DNA of 64,000 bases from Atopsyche davidsoni (GCA_022113835.1 JAILWY010000026.1:5104001-5168000), one strand, 5' to 3'; positions 39,065 through 49,022 are shown, counted from the first letter of the stretch. The notes: generated by a model from the letters alone, not told the origin. Numbers and translations are program-made.

Positions 39065-39290
39065 AAAGTGTTGCTCAAAAAAGAGTGCAGCAAGCGCAGG
39101 AGCGCTGTTCGAGGGAGAGTGCAGTCAGAAGCGGTCGCGGAGACCAGCGCACTTGCCATTCCGCGGCCGCGCTTTCCGCGAAGTGTCGCCTCGGCGTGCC
39201 CCTCATTCAGGGGAGCATCCGCGGCTCGGGACTGGTCGGACGACTCGGAATTTAATCAAATTCTCCAGCCGAGTACCAACCGTGGTAAAC
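39065..39290. promoter_or_regulatory. GC island, candidate regulatory
   Basis: Open on two plus-strand frames (94 and 112 residues) with no family motif. Ends about 100 bp before repeat A copy 2. Confidence 0.2.
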
Positions 39291-39392
39291 ATGAAACTCA
39301 ACAGTCTGGCTATGGTATATTTTAAATATTGCACGTATGAAAGGCATTTTTTGTATTTGCGACAGTATATACTATTATATTATACAGTATAA

Positions 39393-40440
39393 TCTCCCCG
39401 CTCTCGCCATTCTGTTGTTTGTGTAAATGTAAAGGATCGGTCATGAAGTAGTGGAGTATTTTTTATTTTTTTTTTATATAGGTTTGGTACCTTGCTTGTT
39501 ATGTACAAGGTTTGTCATCACAATTTGGGGAAACTTTCCAAACTAGTCGATCGAAATTGTGCTATATATGGGAGTGACTGAAGCTACACCCCCTGGTTTA
39601 TCTTCGTTATGGTTCTGATGATACGCTTCCAGTGACTTCATCAACTGTGGGTGTCTCGCCACTGACTTCAGGTCATCCAGACACAGGCCCTCCTGTCGGC
39701 ATTGGCTCTCCAGTTGGTATCTCTGAAGACCAAAGATGGGGCATGAACCTACAAGGTGGATCACTTTGTGGAGTAATATCATCACAAGGGCATGTGTCGT
39801 CGCTCGTCAAGTGGAACCTGCGAAGATAACTTCTCATCGCTCCGTGACCCGTTAGGAGCTGGGTTGATTCAAAGCTAATCCCGCAGGTATTCCTGTATAC
39901 AGCGGCGTCCATAATAGAATCAAAGAACATCTTTTTTACGTTCCCTTGCGGAGAGCTTGTGTACCTTTCGTTCCATGTGTCCATTGTAATTTTCCTCTGG
40001 AGATTTTTTGCGAAACTCAGAGGAAAGTCGGAAAATACATAGTTCATTTTCTTTTTGGTGGCTTCTTTAGCCTTTTCGTCAGCTTTCTCGTAGCCAACAA
40101 GACCAACGTGAGTTCTCTCCCAGTCTATCTCGATGTTAACATCACTTGCTTGAATTTCTTTTAGCTTTTTCTGGATGTTAACTATTAGAGGGTTGGTTGA
40201 TTATTCTGATTCTGGAAGCACCTTGTAGCGTGCTGCGGAAAGAGTATCAGATCTAAACGCTATAGCTTTGTAAGAAAATGGTTTACAATAATGCTATTGG
40301 GCAGCAGCAATACACAAGCATTTCCTTCTTATATAAAACTTCGGTAGAGAAGGACCTGGAGACCTACTACATTATTTTTCCCTTAGAAAACCATGAAGTG
40401 AACTGCCTCTCCTCTGAGGAGAGGCACTTGATGAAGAAGA
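39393..40440 (+). repeat. Dispersed repeat A, copy 2, enclosing a LINE RNase H segment
   Basis: The outer parts (39393-39460 and 40203-40440) match repeat A; the middle is antisense LINE coding sequence (39555-40205). The RNase H homology appears to extend into the repeat A body on the right, so the shorter copies may be internal-deletion derivatives of this arrangement, not this copy an insertion. Confidence 0.65.
39555..40205 (-). pseudogene. Non-LTR retrotransposon (R1/Jockey-like) ORF2 C-terminus: RNase H end and CCHC tail
   Basis: The minus strand reads TNPLIVNIQKKLKEIQ, then WERTHVGLVGYEKADEKAKE, the C-terminal RNase H signature (normally W-x-x-x-H-x-G-x-x-G-N-x-x-A-D-x-x-A), then STQLLTGHGAMRSYLRRFHL and the DTCPCDD cysteine pair. 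A frameshift near 39780 separates these from VIHLVGSCPIFGLQRYQL, which supplies the His and Cys that complete the usual terminal CCHC motif. A stop lies just upstream of TNPLIV. Reverse transcriptase and endonuclease domains are absent. It is dead and 5'-truncated. Confidence 0.85.
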
Positions 40441-40704
40441 TATACTTATTAACGTATCATTTTCCGTACGAACGTTCAAGTAATTTTCGAATGAGTATAC
40501 TTGTATATACATACATGCTATTCGATATTTGCACCAATTGACCGCTTAAAAATATTTCATCAAACTTGCGTACACGCGTCAACAGGGTGGGTGTACACTC
40601 GAATTTGAGGAGAAATTTCTTTTACGTGAAAAACTGCATGTGAAATTGTTGTGATCAAAACAATGAATCGCTGTCTGGTTTTTGGCGTATGATTATTATT
40701 TTTT

Positions 40705-41010
40705 CTTGGCTCGGTTCAGCTCCGCCGGACGTTGGCGGACAGGGGGCCCGTCACGCTCGAGGGCCGCGCCGGAGACAGTGGCGCGGGGCAGATGCCCGAT
40801 AAGCAGCGCCCGGCCGCCCTCTTCACGGTCGTGAGTTTCCCACGCCCGGCGGGTCCCCGCGAAGGCCGGACCCGCGGACCAGAGGATCCGAGGCGCGAGG
40901 TGGCGGCAGGCCGGCCGCTTCCGAATAATCGCCCATTCGGAGCGGTCCGAATTTCCAAGTGCTATTGTTTTCCGAGACAAAGCGCCCGGTGTCGGAGCTT
41001 CTAACGCGGC
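40705..41010. promoter_or_regulatory. GC island close to fng exon 1, with Su(H) site
   Basis: CpG-dense. TTCCCACG (Su(H), minus strand) at 40837-40844. Lies about 0.8-1.1 kb inside intron 1. Confidence 0.3.
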
Positions 41011-41065
41011 ATAATTCAAAGAATAATGCACCATTATTTTGGTAGCCTTCATTGAGAGGACTTTC

Positions 41066-41157
41066 GACCGATTTACAATTAGCCAGGAGCGTCCCTCTAT
41101 TTTGAGTGTTTTTAATGGTTTTGGAACAGAATGCAATTGGCTAATTGCAAATCGGCC
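41066..41157. repeat. Dispersed repeat D, copy 2, with inverted ends
   Basis: CCGATTTACAATTAGCCA at 41068-41085 is the reverse complement of 41138-41155 with one mismatch. Between them lies GGAGCGTCCCTCTATTTTGA, shared with the other D copies. Confidence 0.7.
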
Positions 41158-41191
41158 ACATATCTTTATTTTACATGTACGATTTCTAAAG

Positions 41192-41330
41192 TCGTCCGTA
41201 CACGTCGCGACACGACATGCGACCGATTTGCCATCAGCCAATAGCGTCCCTCCGTTTTGAGTGTTTTTTTTATAGCTTGTCCTAAGTAAACAATGAAACA
41301 TGTGCATGTCGTGTCGCGACGGGTGTAGAG
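41192..41330. mobile_element. Dispersed repeat D, copy 3: short DNA transposon or MITE
   Basis: CGTCGCGACACGACATG at 41203-41219 is repeated in inverse at 41305-41321 without mismatch; less perfect complementarity extends outward to the GTAC/GTGTAG ends. Length about 135 bp, no coding capacity. It lies 450 bp downstream of fng exon 1, in intron 1. The superfamily is not assigned. Confidence 0.7.
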
Positions 41331-41784
41331 GGCTTCCCTCGACAGCGCGTACAAACCTATCCAAATATATTCCAAGTCAAAACTGAGACAGTCCCGCAGG
41401 TATTTTAAAAGATTCTGCCGATAAAAATGGTCTTTCTAGACGACGATTGTTGTTATTGACACGCGAATCCATCGGAGGGGATCGGCCCCGCAACAGGTGT
41501 CGCGAGACGGCGACGGCGCCCGCGCGCCGAAGGAGGTTTGTTTTGAATCTCAGGCCGAATCAAAGTAAGAGGGGAAGCGGGACAAATTATTCTTCAGTGT
41601 CGGGCCGAACGCGCTCGAGTAGATTTAAACGAATAGCAGGAGAAATGTCGACCGGACGAAGCGACGGGCCGACGGGATTTGACACTAGAGTTTCGGCGGG
41701 ACGAGTCGATGCAGCTTTCGATCCGAATATTCATTTCACTAGAATAACGCGTTATCGTCCGGAGGAAGGGACCGAGGGACCGAC

Positions 41785-42081
41785 CTGTTCCTTGGCGAGC
41801 TGGAACCACGTCTTCAGGATGACGGGCAGCCGCAGGTCGTGGTAGTGTCTCGCGGTCTTGACACTGATGAAGAGGTCCGCCAGCGCCGTGACCGGCGGAC
41901 GGGGGGTGGCCGTGGCCGGGGGCGGCGCGCCGGCCGGGCCCGGGGGCTCGGGGGCTCCGGGGCGCGGGGCGGGCCCGGGAGCCGGGGGCCCCAGGCCGGC
42001 CTGGTACAGCACCAGAGTCCCGTAGGCCAGCGCCAGACAGCCCGCCAGGCTCTGCGCCGCGCGCCTCCAGCTGCGGCCCAT
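41785..42081 (-). CDS. fng: fringe (fng) exon 1: beta-1,3-N-acetylglucosaminyltransferase, N-terminal part
   Basis: Fringe is a GT31-family type II Golgi enzyme that adds GlcNAc to O-fucose on Notch EGF repeats and so tunes Delta and Serrate signalling. This exon gives 99 residues: a short basic start (MGRSWRR), a hydrophobic signal anchor at about residues 8-26, a Pro/Ala/Gly-rich stem at about 29-62, then the opening of the Fringe domain with LADLFISVKTARHYH and KTWFQLAKEQ, both characteristic of insect Fringe. The ATG at 42081-42079 is the first in-frame ATG; the open frame further upstream starts only at GTG. Its context is good (G at -3 and +4). The exon ends CAG with donor GTCGGT (intron starts 41784), phase 0. 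The donor is weak at +3. A frame continuing past the donor to 41752 loses all similarity. GC content is far above the surrounding intron. Other Fringe-family transferases are possible but fit less well. Confidence 0.93.
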
Positions 42082-42082
42082 C

Positions 42083-42100
42083 TCACTTGTTGCGCCCCAT
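42083..42100 (-). other. minimal upstream ORF MGRNK-stop abutting the fng start
   Basis: An ATG at 42100-42098 encodes MGRNK and a TGA at 42085-42083. One nucleotide separates this stop from the fng ATG. The first three residues echo the fng start (MGRSW), so a local duplication is possible. Such spacing is compatible with termination-reinitiation, but this is inference. Confidence 0.4.
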
Positions 42101-42131
42101 GCGCGCGCACTCGGAACGAAAGCACTCGAAA

Positions 42132-42296
42132 CTAGCACGCGATCGCGAAAACGCCGCCGACTCCGCGCACCGCAGATCGAGAGCGATCGAGCGGATCGAT
42201 GCGAGACTCCGCGGGCGACGTGCTCCTCGTTTGTCGCGAGTCTACTAAATAAAGCCGAGGCGGCGTCGCGCGGCCGACCGATAACGCGGCCGCCAT
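42132..42296 (-). other. possible upstream ORF of fng, 54 codons
   Basis: On the minus strand an ATG at 42296-42294 with A at -3 and G at +4 opens a 54-codon frame that stops with TAG at 42134-42132, 50 nt before the fng ATG. The product is Arg/Ser/Ala-rich (starts MAAALSVGRATPPRLYLVD) and is not recognised. It matters only if transcription starts upstream of 42296, which is unproven. Confidence 0.4.
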
Positions 42297-42312
42297 GTTG
42301 GCACTGGCCGGC

Positions 42313-42369
42313 GCGCGAGCGGGACGGCGCTAGCGGGGCGCCCGCCGCGGCGCGCCGTCCCGCTCGCGC
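42313..42369. repeat. 18-bp perfect GC-rich inverted repeat in fng 5' flank
   Basis: Left arm 42313-42330 and right arm 42352-42369 are exact reverse complements (left arm GCGCGAGCGGGACGGCGC) around a 21-nt GC-only-like spacer. If transcribed it would form a very stable hairpin in the 5' UTR. If not, it is a palindromic promoter element. Confidence 0.9.
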
Positions 42370-42879
42370 ACGTACCTGGCGGCTCGGCCGAGTTGTTTAC
42401 TTCTTTTTTCCCCGCTCGTGTTATAATGGCGGAGTAATTGACGGGTACGGTTCGCCGGCTCGTTGTGTGCTATTATTGCCGGCTCTCGAGAGCGGCGCTC
42501 CGCTTCCAGCGCGGCCGGCCCTCTTCTCCGGCGGAAACGGATAAGAGCGACAATTGCTCAAAACTACGATCGCTCGGCGGTCCTCCGATACTCGGATGCG
42601 TGCTGCATTGAACCCGAAATATGTGCAGTCGATTTTTGAAGCGCCCCCGCGACCGCGGCCTGGCTCGCGACAGACCTGTCATTGGCCGGTACAGTCATAT
42701 TTAAAAAAACATCTAAAATAAGGGGAAGCGATTGGCCGATTACAGTTTAGTTCTTACGCATTTTATCTTGTTTTTTTTTTTTTTTTTCTTCAAGTCAAAT
42801 CAGAGACAACGAAGAAGAAACTATTAAAAAATATTTTTAGTTGCCCCAAATTTGAGAACTTTCCCAACCGGGTGATGAA

Positions 42880-43100
42880 ATTTATGCTAGCAGGAAGAAT
42901 ACGCAGATTGTAATCCAATTTGGAGTTAAAATCCGAGCACTAACGAGGCAGTTTATCGGGCAGGTAATGAGCTCAGGGACGGGCCCGCTCCAGGTGTCCG
43001 CGAGCGGCGCCGAGCTGGACCGCCGCGCGACTCCGGCCGCTTTCCAAACGCCCGGCACCGGAGGAGACGAAAGCGACAATCGCTCTTTCTCCGAACACGA
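42880..43100. promoter_or_regulatory. GC island upstream of fng
   Basis: CpG-rich block 0.8-1.0 kb upstream of the fng ATG, after a 17-T tract at about 42772-42788. No coding evidence. Confidence 0.25.
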
Positions 43101-43590
43101 ATTCGCTTTACGATAAGAGCTTGCGTTAAAACAATATAGAAAAAAATCTACAAAACCGAGCGTCGATTTTCAAACGCTCCCAAACAACTGTGGATGTATC
43201 GATTGCCCGCTCGTGAAGTTAACTTTCTTCTGCACCCGGTCTTGAATGGTACGCTTTTCGACTTACGCCTTGGCAGCTAATATACCAACAAAAACACATG
43301 TGTATTCGATTGTCCGAAATTTTATCCAAAACGGTTTATTTCTTTGGTGTAGGAAACTCTCTCGACTGATATTTTTTCGTACGCAGTTGCATGCGACCGT
43401 CTCAGAGAACAAGCGACAAAAAATACACAACCTATATAATATTGGCGATTTTGTATGCATTACTAGTTTAAAATGTGCCCGTTCGTTTTTTATTCTAAAG
43501 ATTGCATATAAATTATGGGTGGTGCAGCTAAGTGAGGACAAGTCACCCATTGATGAATAATAAACACGCGAGCGTCAATCCAGTTTTTAA

Positions 43591-43990
43591 TTAACCCGAG
43601 ACCGGATCCAATAGAGCAGATGTATCAAAGAACGCGTCTGTGATCCCGCCGCCCGAGCTGGAGGAGAGGTCCCGGTGGAGGGGTCCCCCGCTGTCCGGAG
43701 CCGCCGGCTCCAGCCCGGGTTGCGTCAGGGCCCAGAGCCAGGGCGAGCTGTCCGGCCGAGCCGTCCACCGGGAATCGACTCTAGACCCGGCGATGGCCCG
43801 GGGCGCCCCGGCCGGTTCGGTCGTTATCGCCAGCTCATGCGCCATTACAGACGGACGAGAGGATCGCCCTTGTAATGATCCGCACGGGACGCGCGCGTGG
43901 GTGTCGCTGACTCTTCGGATAGATTAGAATTAGAGAGTAACCCTTGCCTACTTGCCGGCAGCGCGAGCCCTCGGGGCCTAAACACAAATC
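43591..43990. promoter_or_regulatory. GC island with open frames on both strands
   Basis: Plus frame of 95 residues (43640) and minus frame of 84 residues (ends 43591) are both open through the same CpG-rich block; neither is recognised. Could be a distal promoter or enhancer. Confidence 0.25.
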
Positions 43991-45819
43991 ATAATCGCTC
44001 GCTGATGCACGTTCACGGCAGCTCGCTCGCTTATGTTGTAAAATAAGATCGGTTTACTCGTCTTCGCTGGTGTTCGATTTTTATGGAGTTTTCAGCACAC
44101 TTGTATTATCTCGCTCGGTAATGTACATACGGGCTTGCTCTGCCGCTGCAGTCACGCTACGCCTCCGGTGAACCCACTATCGACACCAGACATCTACGTT
44201 TTTGTGTGTTTGTAGATAAGTGCATTAAACTGTTGTGATTATATTAAGTGTGCGGTTTTGGTAAAACAGCCGGTGTGCTTGTTAAAATTCATGCATTTTA
44301 TTTGCATACAATTTATTTGGACCGTTTTTTTTAATGTTCAATCATGTATTTTTTTCAAAGAATAATACAAAAAAACACATGGGTTATATTTATTTTTCTT
44401 GTATTATTTCAAGGTATTTAGATGAGGCTAAAACAATTTTATTTTAAAAAAACATCAGCACTCAAAAATGACACAATAATAATTAATGTGAATAATTGTT
44501 GGTAATTTTTTTCTGATGAGTCAAATATAAAAAAGCTATTTTGATCTAAAATTTTTCTATCTGTAATTTCCTAAATGGCATAAAAAAGACAGACAGAAGC
44601 GTGCCCGGCCCACGCGCGGCCGGACTGCTGGGAGTAGCATTCGAGTAAAATGTAAAATAATAAAGAAATCTCTCGCAGCCTCTCGTAAAATAAGAGAACC
44701 TAACAAAAGCAAAAAAAAAAAAAAACAATATCGGTTTGGAGGAAGCGACAGCTTGCGATCGGCGCAAGGATGCGGTGCAGTGCGCCCGTCGCGAGATGAT
44801 ACTCTGCATTCTGTACTATTTGCATTTTCCAAATGATTTTATTAAAGCATTAAATTCTTAGATAAGATTTCTAATATTTATTATAAATGCATAATTTAAA
44901 AATTTCTAGTATAAAAGATCCCATCTTCTAATAGCGCTTACAACGTGTACCTTATTTTTCTAACTATTGTTGTATGATTACATTTAATGCGATACTCTCA
45001 ATTTTGTATTGTATGGGAAAATAAAGGTCGTGCGTGTAAAATCCTGCTTATCTCTCGCCTATTCGGTTTGATACGATTAATTAACAAATTATAATAAGTA
45101 ACAATTTGGGAACACTCAGAGCAGATAGGGGCGGTGAATCGCGGAGTCGCATTGTGATTGAATAATGAGAAAAAACGTGTAATTAGCAATTACTGTGTAA
45201 GTCTCCGGAAGCGGCAGTAAGGAGCGCAGATAAGCGGCTGGATATTAATTACCACTATGCCGCGTGGCGGTCCCCTTCAGCCGTGAGAAACGCGATAACA
45301 AAGCAATCTCATTGCTTCTCGATGCTTCTCATTTCGTCTCAGATCTCTCCCGTGAAATTCGTGTGCAAAATAATTATACACATCACCTGTGTTCACATTC
45401 AACGTACCGCTGTATCACACGCTGTTTCAAATGTATCTGCATCACTCGTACATAATTTCTCCCAAAAGTCACATACCTAAAAATAATTACCAACTTTACA
45501 CAAATGTAGAAATTTATATTTACTAGTAACACGTTGAGTTTGAAAGCGCTTGTTTAAATGCACTCATTTATTAATCACTACAAGGACTCATACTTGAGTA
45601 AACTATGCATGAAATTGATTTCTATTAGTATACTCGCCATATCAACATATTGACAAGAAAATTTCAAAAATAATTATTATTTCTCCATTTAGTTATAGTT
45701 TTATTTTTTTGTAAATATATTTAAACTATATAATATAGTAAAAAATGAAAAATAGGGTTTAAGTCACAATGAATTACCGATCAGAATTAGTATGAATAGT
45801 TTATATGTAGAGTGACGAG

Positions 45820-45910
45820 CCCCTTCTCAGGTGGGCGGCCTGTACCTGCAGACGTGTAACACCTGCCTGCAGAGATTTACGTTGCGCTCAAGTCTCAGGT
45901 GCTACGGCTT
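45820..45910. promoter_or_regulatory. E-box cluster
   Basis: CAGGTG at 45828-45833, CACCTG at 45860-45865 and CAGGTG at 45896-45901: three identical cores in 74 bp, in AT-rich surroundings, plus two CCTGCAG motifs. Confidence 0.4.
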
Positions 45911-47739
45911 AGTCATAGGGACTCTTCCAATACAAGGATCATTCAACCCTTGTTGCCTTTCATTTTATTAATCAAGATTTTTCGTTCCACCTGAGCTCAT
46001 AATTGGGCATAAAACAAATACCTTTTTTTTGTTAAATTAAATTTATTCTTTTGCTTTTTCGTCGGGTCGTAAGCAGTTTATTAACAGATGTGTTTGATTT
46101 ACAGAAAAGCAAATTTGAATATCTAATCTGTCTTTTTACTATTGAGATTTTGACATGAAATTCATCATATTAAAAAATATTTTTATTTTATTTGAATTAA
46201 TATTTGGGCCAAATACAAATATCATATTTAAAATTACTACGTTGTTTTCTTTTAACATTTAAGTAACATGACTGTTTTAGTAAAATGACATTTGTGTTCG
46301 ACATATTAGAACGTCTTAAATCCATCTTACTTTTGGGGATCTTATGTTTCTACAATCGCATAGCTTTCTCTTATCGGATGATCTGAATAGATAAAACAGG
46401 TGTTAATTCTATAACACACCTACAATTTAATGATAATTACAAAACCTAGAATTGCAATGCGGCTTGAGATATAATTGCCATAGGTATACGTGACTATATA
46501 AAATATTGTAAATATATCTGCATAATATTTAAATTCGCATAAATGGTAATTAGGTATTAGCATAGCATAATTTCATATACTACTATTTCCTGCTATGATA
46601 CATAGATTATATTAATATACAATAATATAATATATCAAACTTATTTAAACTGAATTTATGATTGTTTAAGACCAAGTGAAGAAATTGTAAAATGAATTTT
46701 TCGACTTCAGGGTGTTTGGATGGTCAAAAGATTTACGCTTGTGCATTTTGTGATGTGACTCTTGGTCTTAAACTCATTTTATTTTATCGCTTACAAATTT
46801 AATTCAATATGTTTAAATTTACGCGAATCCGGCACATTTTCGAGATTGTATCCAATTTCGCTCTCTTCGTTCTAAAAATTACCCATAAAAGTACTTATAA
46901 AACTGTTGTAGCCCTAAATATTCTTCGTAATGCACTCAAGCACTTATTTATTTTCTACTTTTTAAAATAACATAAGACTCACCAGTTGTTCCTAATAAAA
47001 CTAAATCAATATCCAATAGTTCACGGGACGTATTCTTTTGCCTAATTCCTTATAACCTGCACGAGCGATAAACACACTTCTTCAGTAAGAGGCTATATTT
47101 TCTACCTGGGAGTTTTTTAAATATATTTTTTACTAGAAATACGATACTACACCTCGGTAAGGCAACCCGCTTGTGTTTATAAACAGGTAATAATAACAGG
47201 GTTTCTTCTTACTGATCATTAATGAGTTGTCAATCACAAGGTACGAACGGTAGAAAATCCTTCGTTTTACACAATTACTACTTGGAATATTCATTAAATT
47301 TGAAACCTGTCTAAGCAGTAAAATCTTCGCTTTTAATTATAACTGAGTTATTCTTTGCTCTTTTAAAATCAAGCCAAGATAATCATTTGCCACGTTATTG
47401 AAAACCATATTCAACAGTTGATTTGATTAATCATCCTGATTTATTGTAGCTTATGGCGGCTACTTAATTGTCTGTGTACATAGACAGTAGACATTGTGTA
47501 CGAATAGTACTTTCAATGGCAATAAAGTCACCCATCGTGTAATTTCTCCCGACAATCTGCCAGCACACGCAAAAACATGCACGGCTATGAAGGATCTCTG
47601 CAGTTTTCAACACAGCATTGAAAATATTTTTCACCGCATCGATTGTTAAAGACAATAAATCCACCATGTTAATAAGTTGTCAAGCAATTATGCCAGTACA
47701 ATTGGCTCGAGTAATCCGATTAAAATCTCATTTAAAAAC

Positions 47740-48010
47740 TAAAGAGCGCCTGTTCCCTCTTCCCACGTATTCAATTGCGGCGAGTGAGCCGCGCCGGCGA
47801 CGTCCCGGCAGATTACCCCGCCGGTGGGAACTTCGCAGGCTCTAATTAAATTATCATTAAAACGGATCTAACTCAGTTAAGGCACTTAGGAGCAATTAAA
47901 CTCCTTGCCGGGTGTCGCCTATGATGCAGCGGTCACGGGAGAGCCCGGCGAGTGTGCCGCCGGGGCTTCTCCCCGACTCCGCACCGCAGCCAATCACAGT
48001 TGACGTTGAT
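47740..48010. promoter_or_regulatory. GC island beside the mariner, with Su(H) site
   Basis: TTCCCACG at 47760-47767 (Su(H), minus strand) and CCAATCA near the right end. The mariner inserted about 10 bp beyond its edge. Confidence 0.3.
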
Positions 48011-48022
48011 TGAGTTATTATA

Positions 48023-49022
48023 TTGGGTCTATTCCTTAAAAACCGAATTTTTTTTAGGAAATTTGAGCGTTTATTTAAGAAAATCTTGTACAATTCTGTT
48101 ATTCAAAGTATTGTCAATCAGAAGTTACAATATTTCCCCATCTTTTGCCATCCCAAAAAAACCGGTCATGTTTTGAACCAAAGAACGAATCGACGTGAAG
48201 TGAAGCGTATTCCGGAAAGTTCATTCTGCATTGATCGAAACAAAAGGTAGTCAGAAAGCACCAACTCTGGACTATATGGCGGGTGGGGCAAAAATTCCCA
48301 TCCGCTATTTTCCAAAAAGTTTTTAACGGGTTGAGCAACATGTGGACGAGTATCGTCATGTTGAAAAATCAATGTCTCGTGTCTAGTCTCCCATTCTGGC
48401 CGTTTTTCCTTCAATGCTCTTTTTTGACGAATCAGATGTTGTTGGTACACCTCTCCAGTAATGGTTTCACCCGGTTTAAAAACCTCATAATACACAACTC
48501 CCTTCTGGTCCAACCAAATATAGACCAATATCTTTGGTGTCAATTTGGCTGGTTGGCCGGACTTCAAATACGATTTTTTGCTCTTTGGGTTGTCTTAATG
48601 AATCCATTTTCCATCGCCAGTAACAATTCGATGCAAAAACGATTTCTTTTTATGACGCTCGAGCAGCATTTCAGACATGCAAAATCGCCTTTCCACGTCT
48701 CTCGGGTTCAACGGCACCCAATTTCCTTGCTTCTGGATGAATTCCAATACTTTTAGGCGCTTGGAAATGGCTGCTTGAGTCAGGTCCAATGATTCCGCAA
48801 GCTCTTCCGTAACTCCCGCAAATGCTATTATTTTCGCCATATTTCAAAATTTTCCATGATTGAAAAAAATATGATGCACACAAGCAAATCAAACATTGTT
48901 GACTGATTTTGACAGCTTATGAATAGAGCATTAAAATGACACGTATATCAATGATTTGCTACAGCGCATACAAAATTTTTGGCATCTAATGTCAAATTCC
49001 GGTTTTTTAGTTATAAACCTAT
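48023..49022 (-). mobile_element. mariner element, 1000 bp, defective, TA target duplication
   Basis: Terminal inverted repeats run inward from 48023 (TTGGGTCTATTCC) and 49022 (ATAGGTTTATAAC on the complement), both followed by a run of A and CCG. TA flanks each side (48021-48022 and 49023-49024). Full-length mariners are about 1.3 kb, so about 280 bp is missing; the loss falls at the transposase N-terminus. The element inserted at the edge of the GC island at 47740-48010. Confidence 0.93.
48114..48840 (-). pseudogene. mariner transposase pseudogene (D,D34D)
   Basis: The minus-strand reading keeps the second helix-turn-helix region (LAESLDLTQAAISKRLKVL), the NWVP block, then the catalytic core. 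All three aspartates are present: in VTGDGKWIH (codon 48613-48615), in FQHDDTRPH (48355-48357) and in PPYSPELVLSDY (48250-48252). Exactly 34 residues separate the last two, so this is classic mariner. Damage: a TAA at 48595-48597 replaces the usual Tyr after WIH; a frameshift near 48200 puts the C-terminal FFGSKHDRFFW block in another frame; and roughly the first 80 residues, with the first helix-turn-helix, are deleted. The long plus-strand frame at 48283-48756 is its antisense shadow. Confidence 0.92.

Larger units (their letters stand above)
6606..41784 (-). other. fng: fng intron 1, about 35.2 kb
   Basis: The interval between the exon 1 donor (GT at 41784-41783) and the exon 2 acceptor (AG at 6607-6606). 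It is AT-rich and holds the transposable elements and GC islands listed separately. No other host gene was recognised in it. Long first introns in developmental regulators commonly carry enhancers; that role is inferred here. Stretches not listed separately (for example 11120-13150, 15000-17000, 23000-24500, 28250-29900, 33000-34000) are AT-rich DNA in which I see nothing. Confidence 0.85.
42082..42700 (-). promoter_or_regulatory. fng: CpG-rich 5' flank, probable fng promoter and 5' UTR
   Basis: A dense CpG block directly upstream of the fng ATG, unlike the AT-rich flanks. No convincing TATA box at a defined distance was seen. It contains GCCGCCATGTTG at 42289-42300, a match to the YY1/Pleiohomeotic type, a second ATGGCGG at 42426-42432, and an 18-bp perfect inverted repeat at 42313-42369. 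The transcription start cannot be placed from sequence alone. Confidence 0.6.

Noticed and set aside
40696..41364. 222-residue minus-strand ORF, the longest in the window
   Set aside because: It runs through repeat D copies and a GC island with no family motif; its length comes from the composition of both.
41752..41784. Extension of the fng frame past exon 1 to a stop at 41752
   Set aside because: Similarity to Fringe ends exactly at the CAG/GT donor and resumes at 6605.
42082..42138. Longer fng N-terminus starting at 42138
   Set aside because: The codon there is GTG; the first ATG in frame is at 42081.
48283..48756. 157-residue plus-strand ORF
   Set aside because: Antisense shadow of the mariner transposase.
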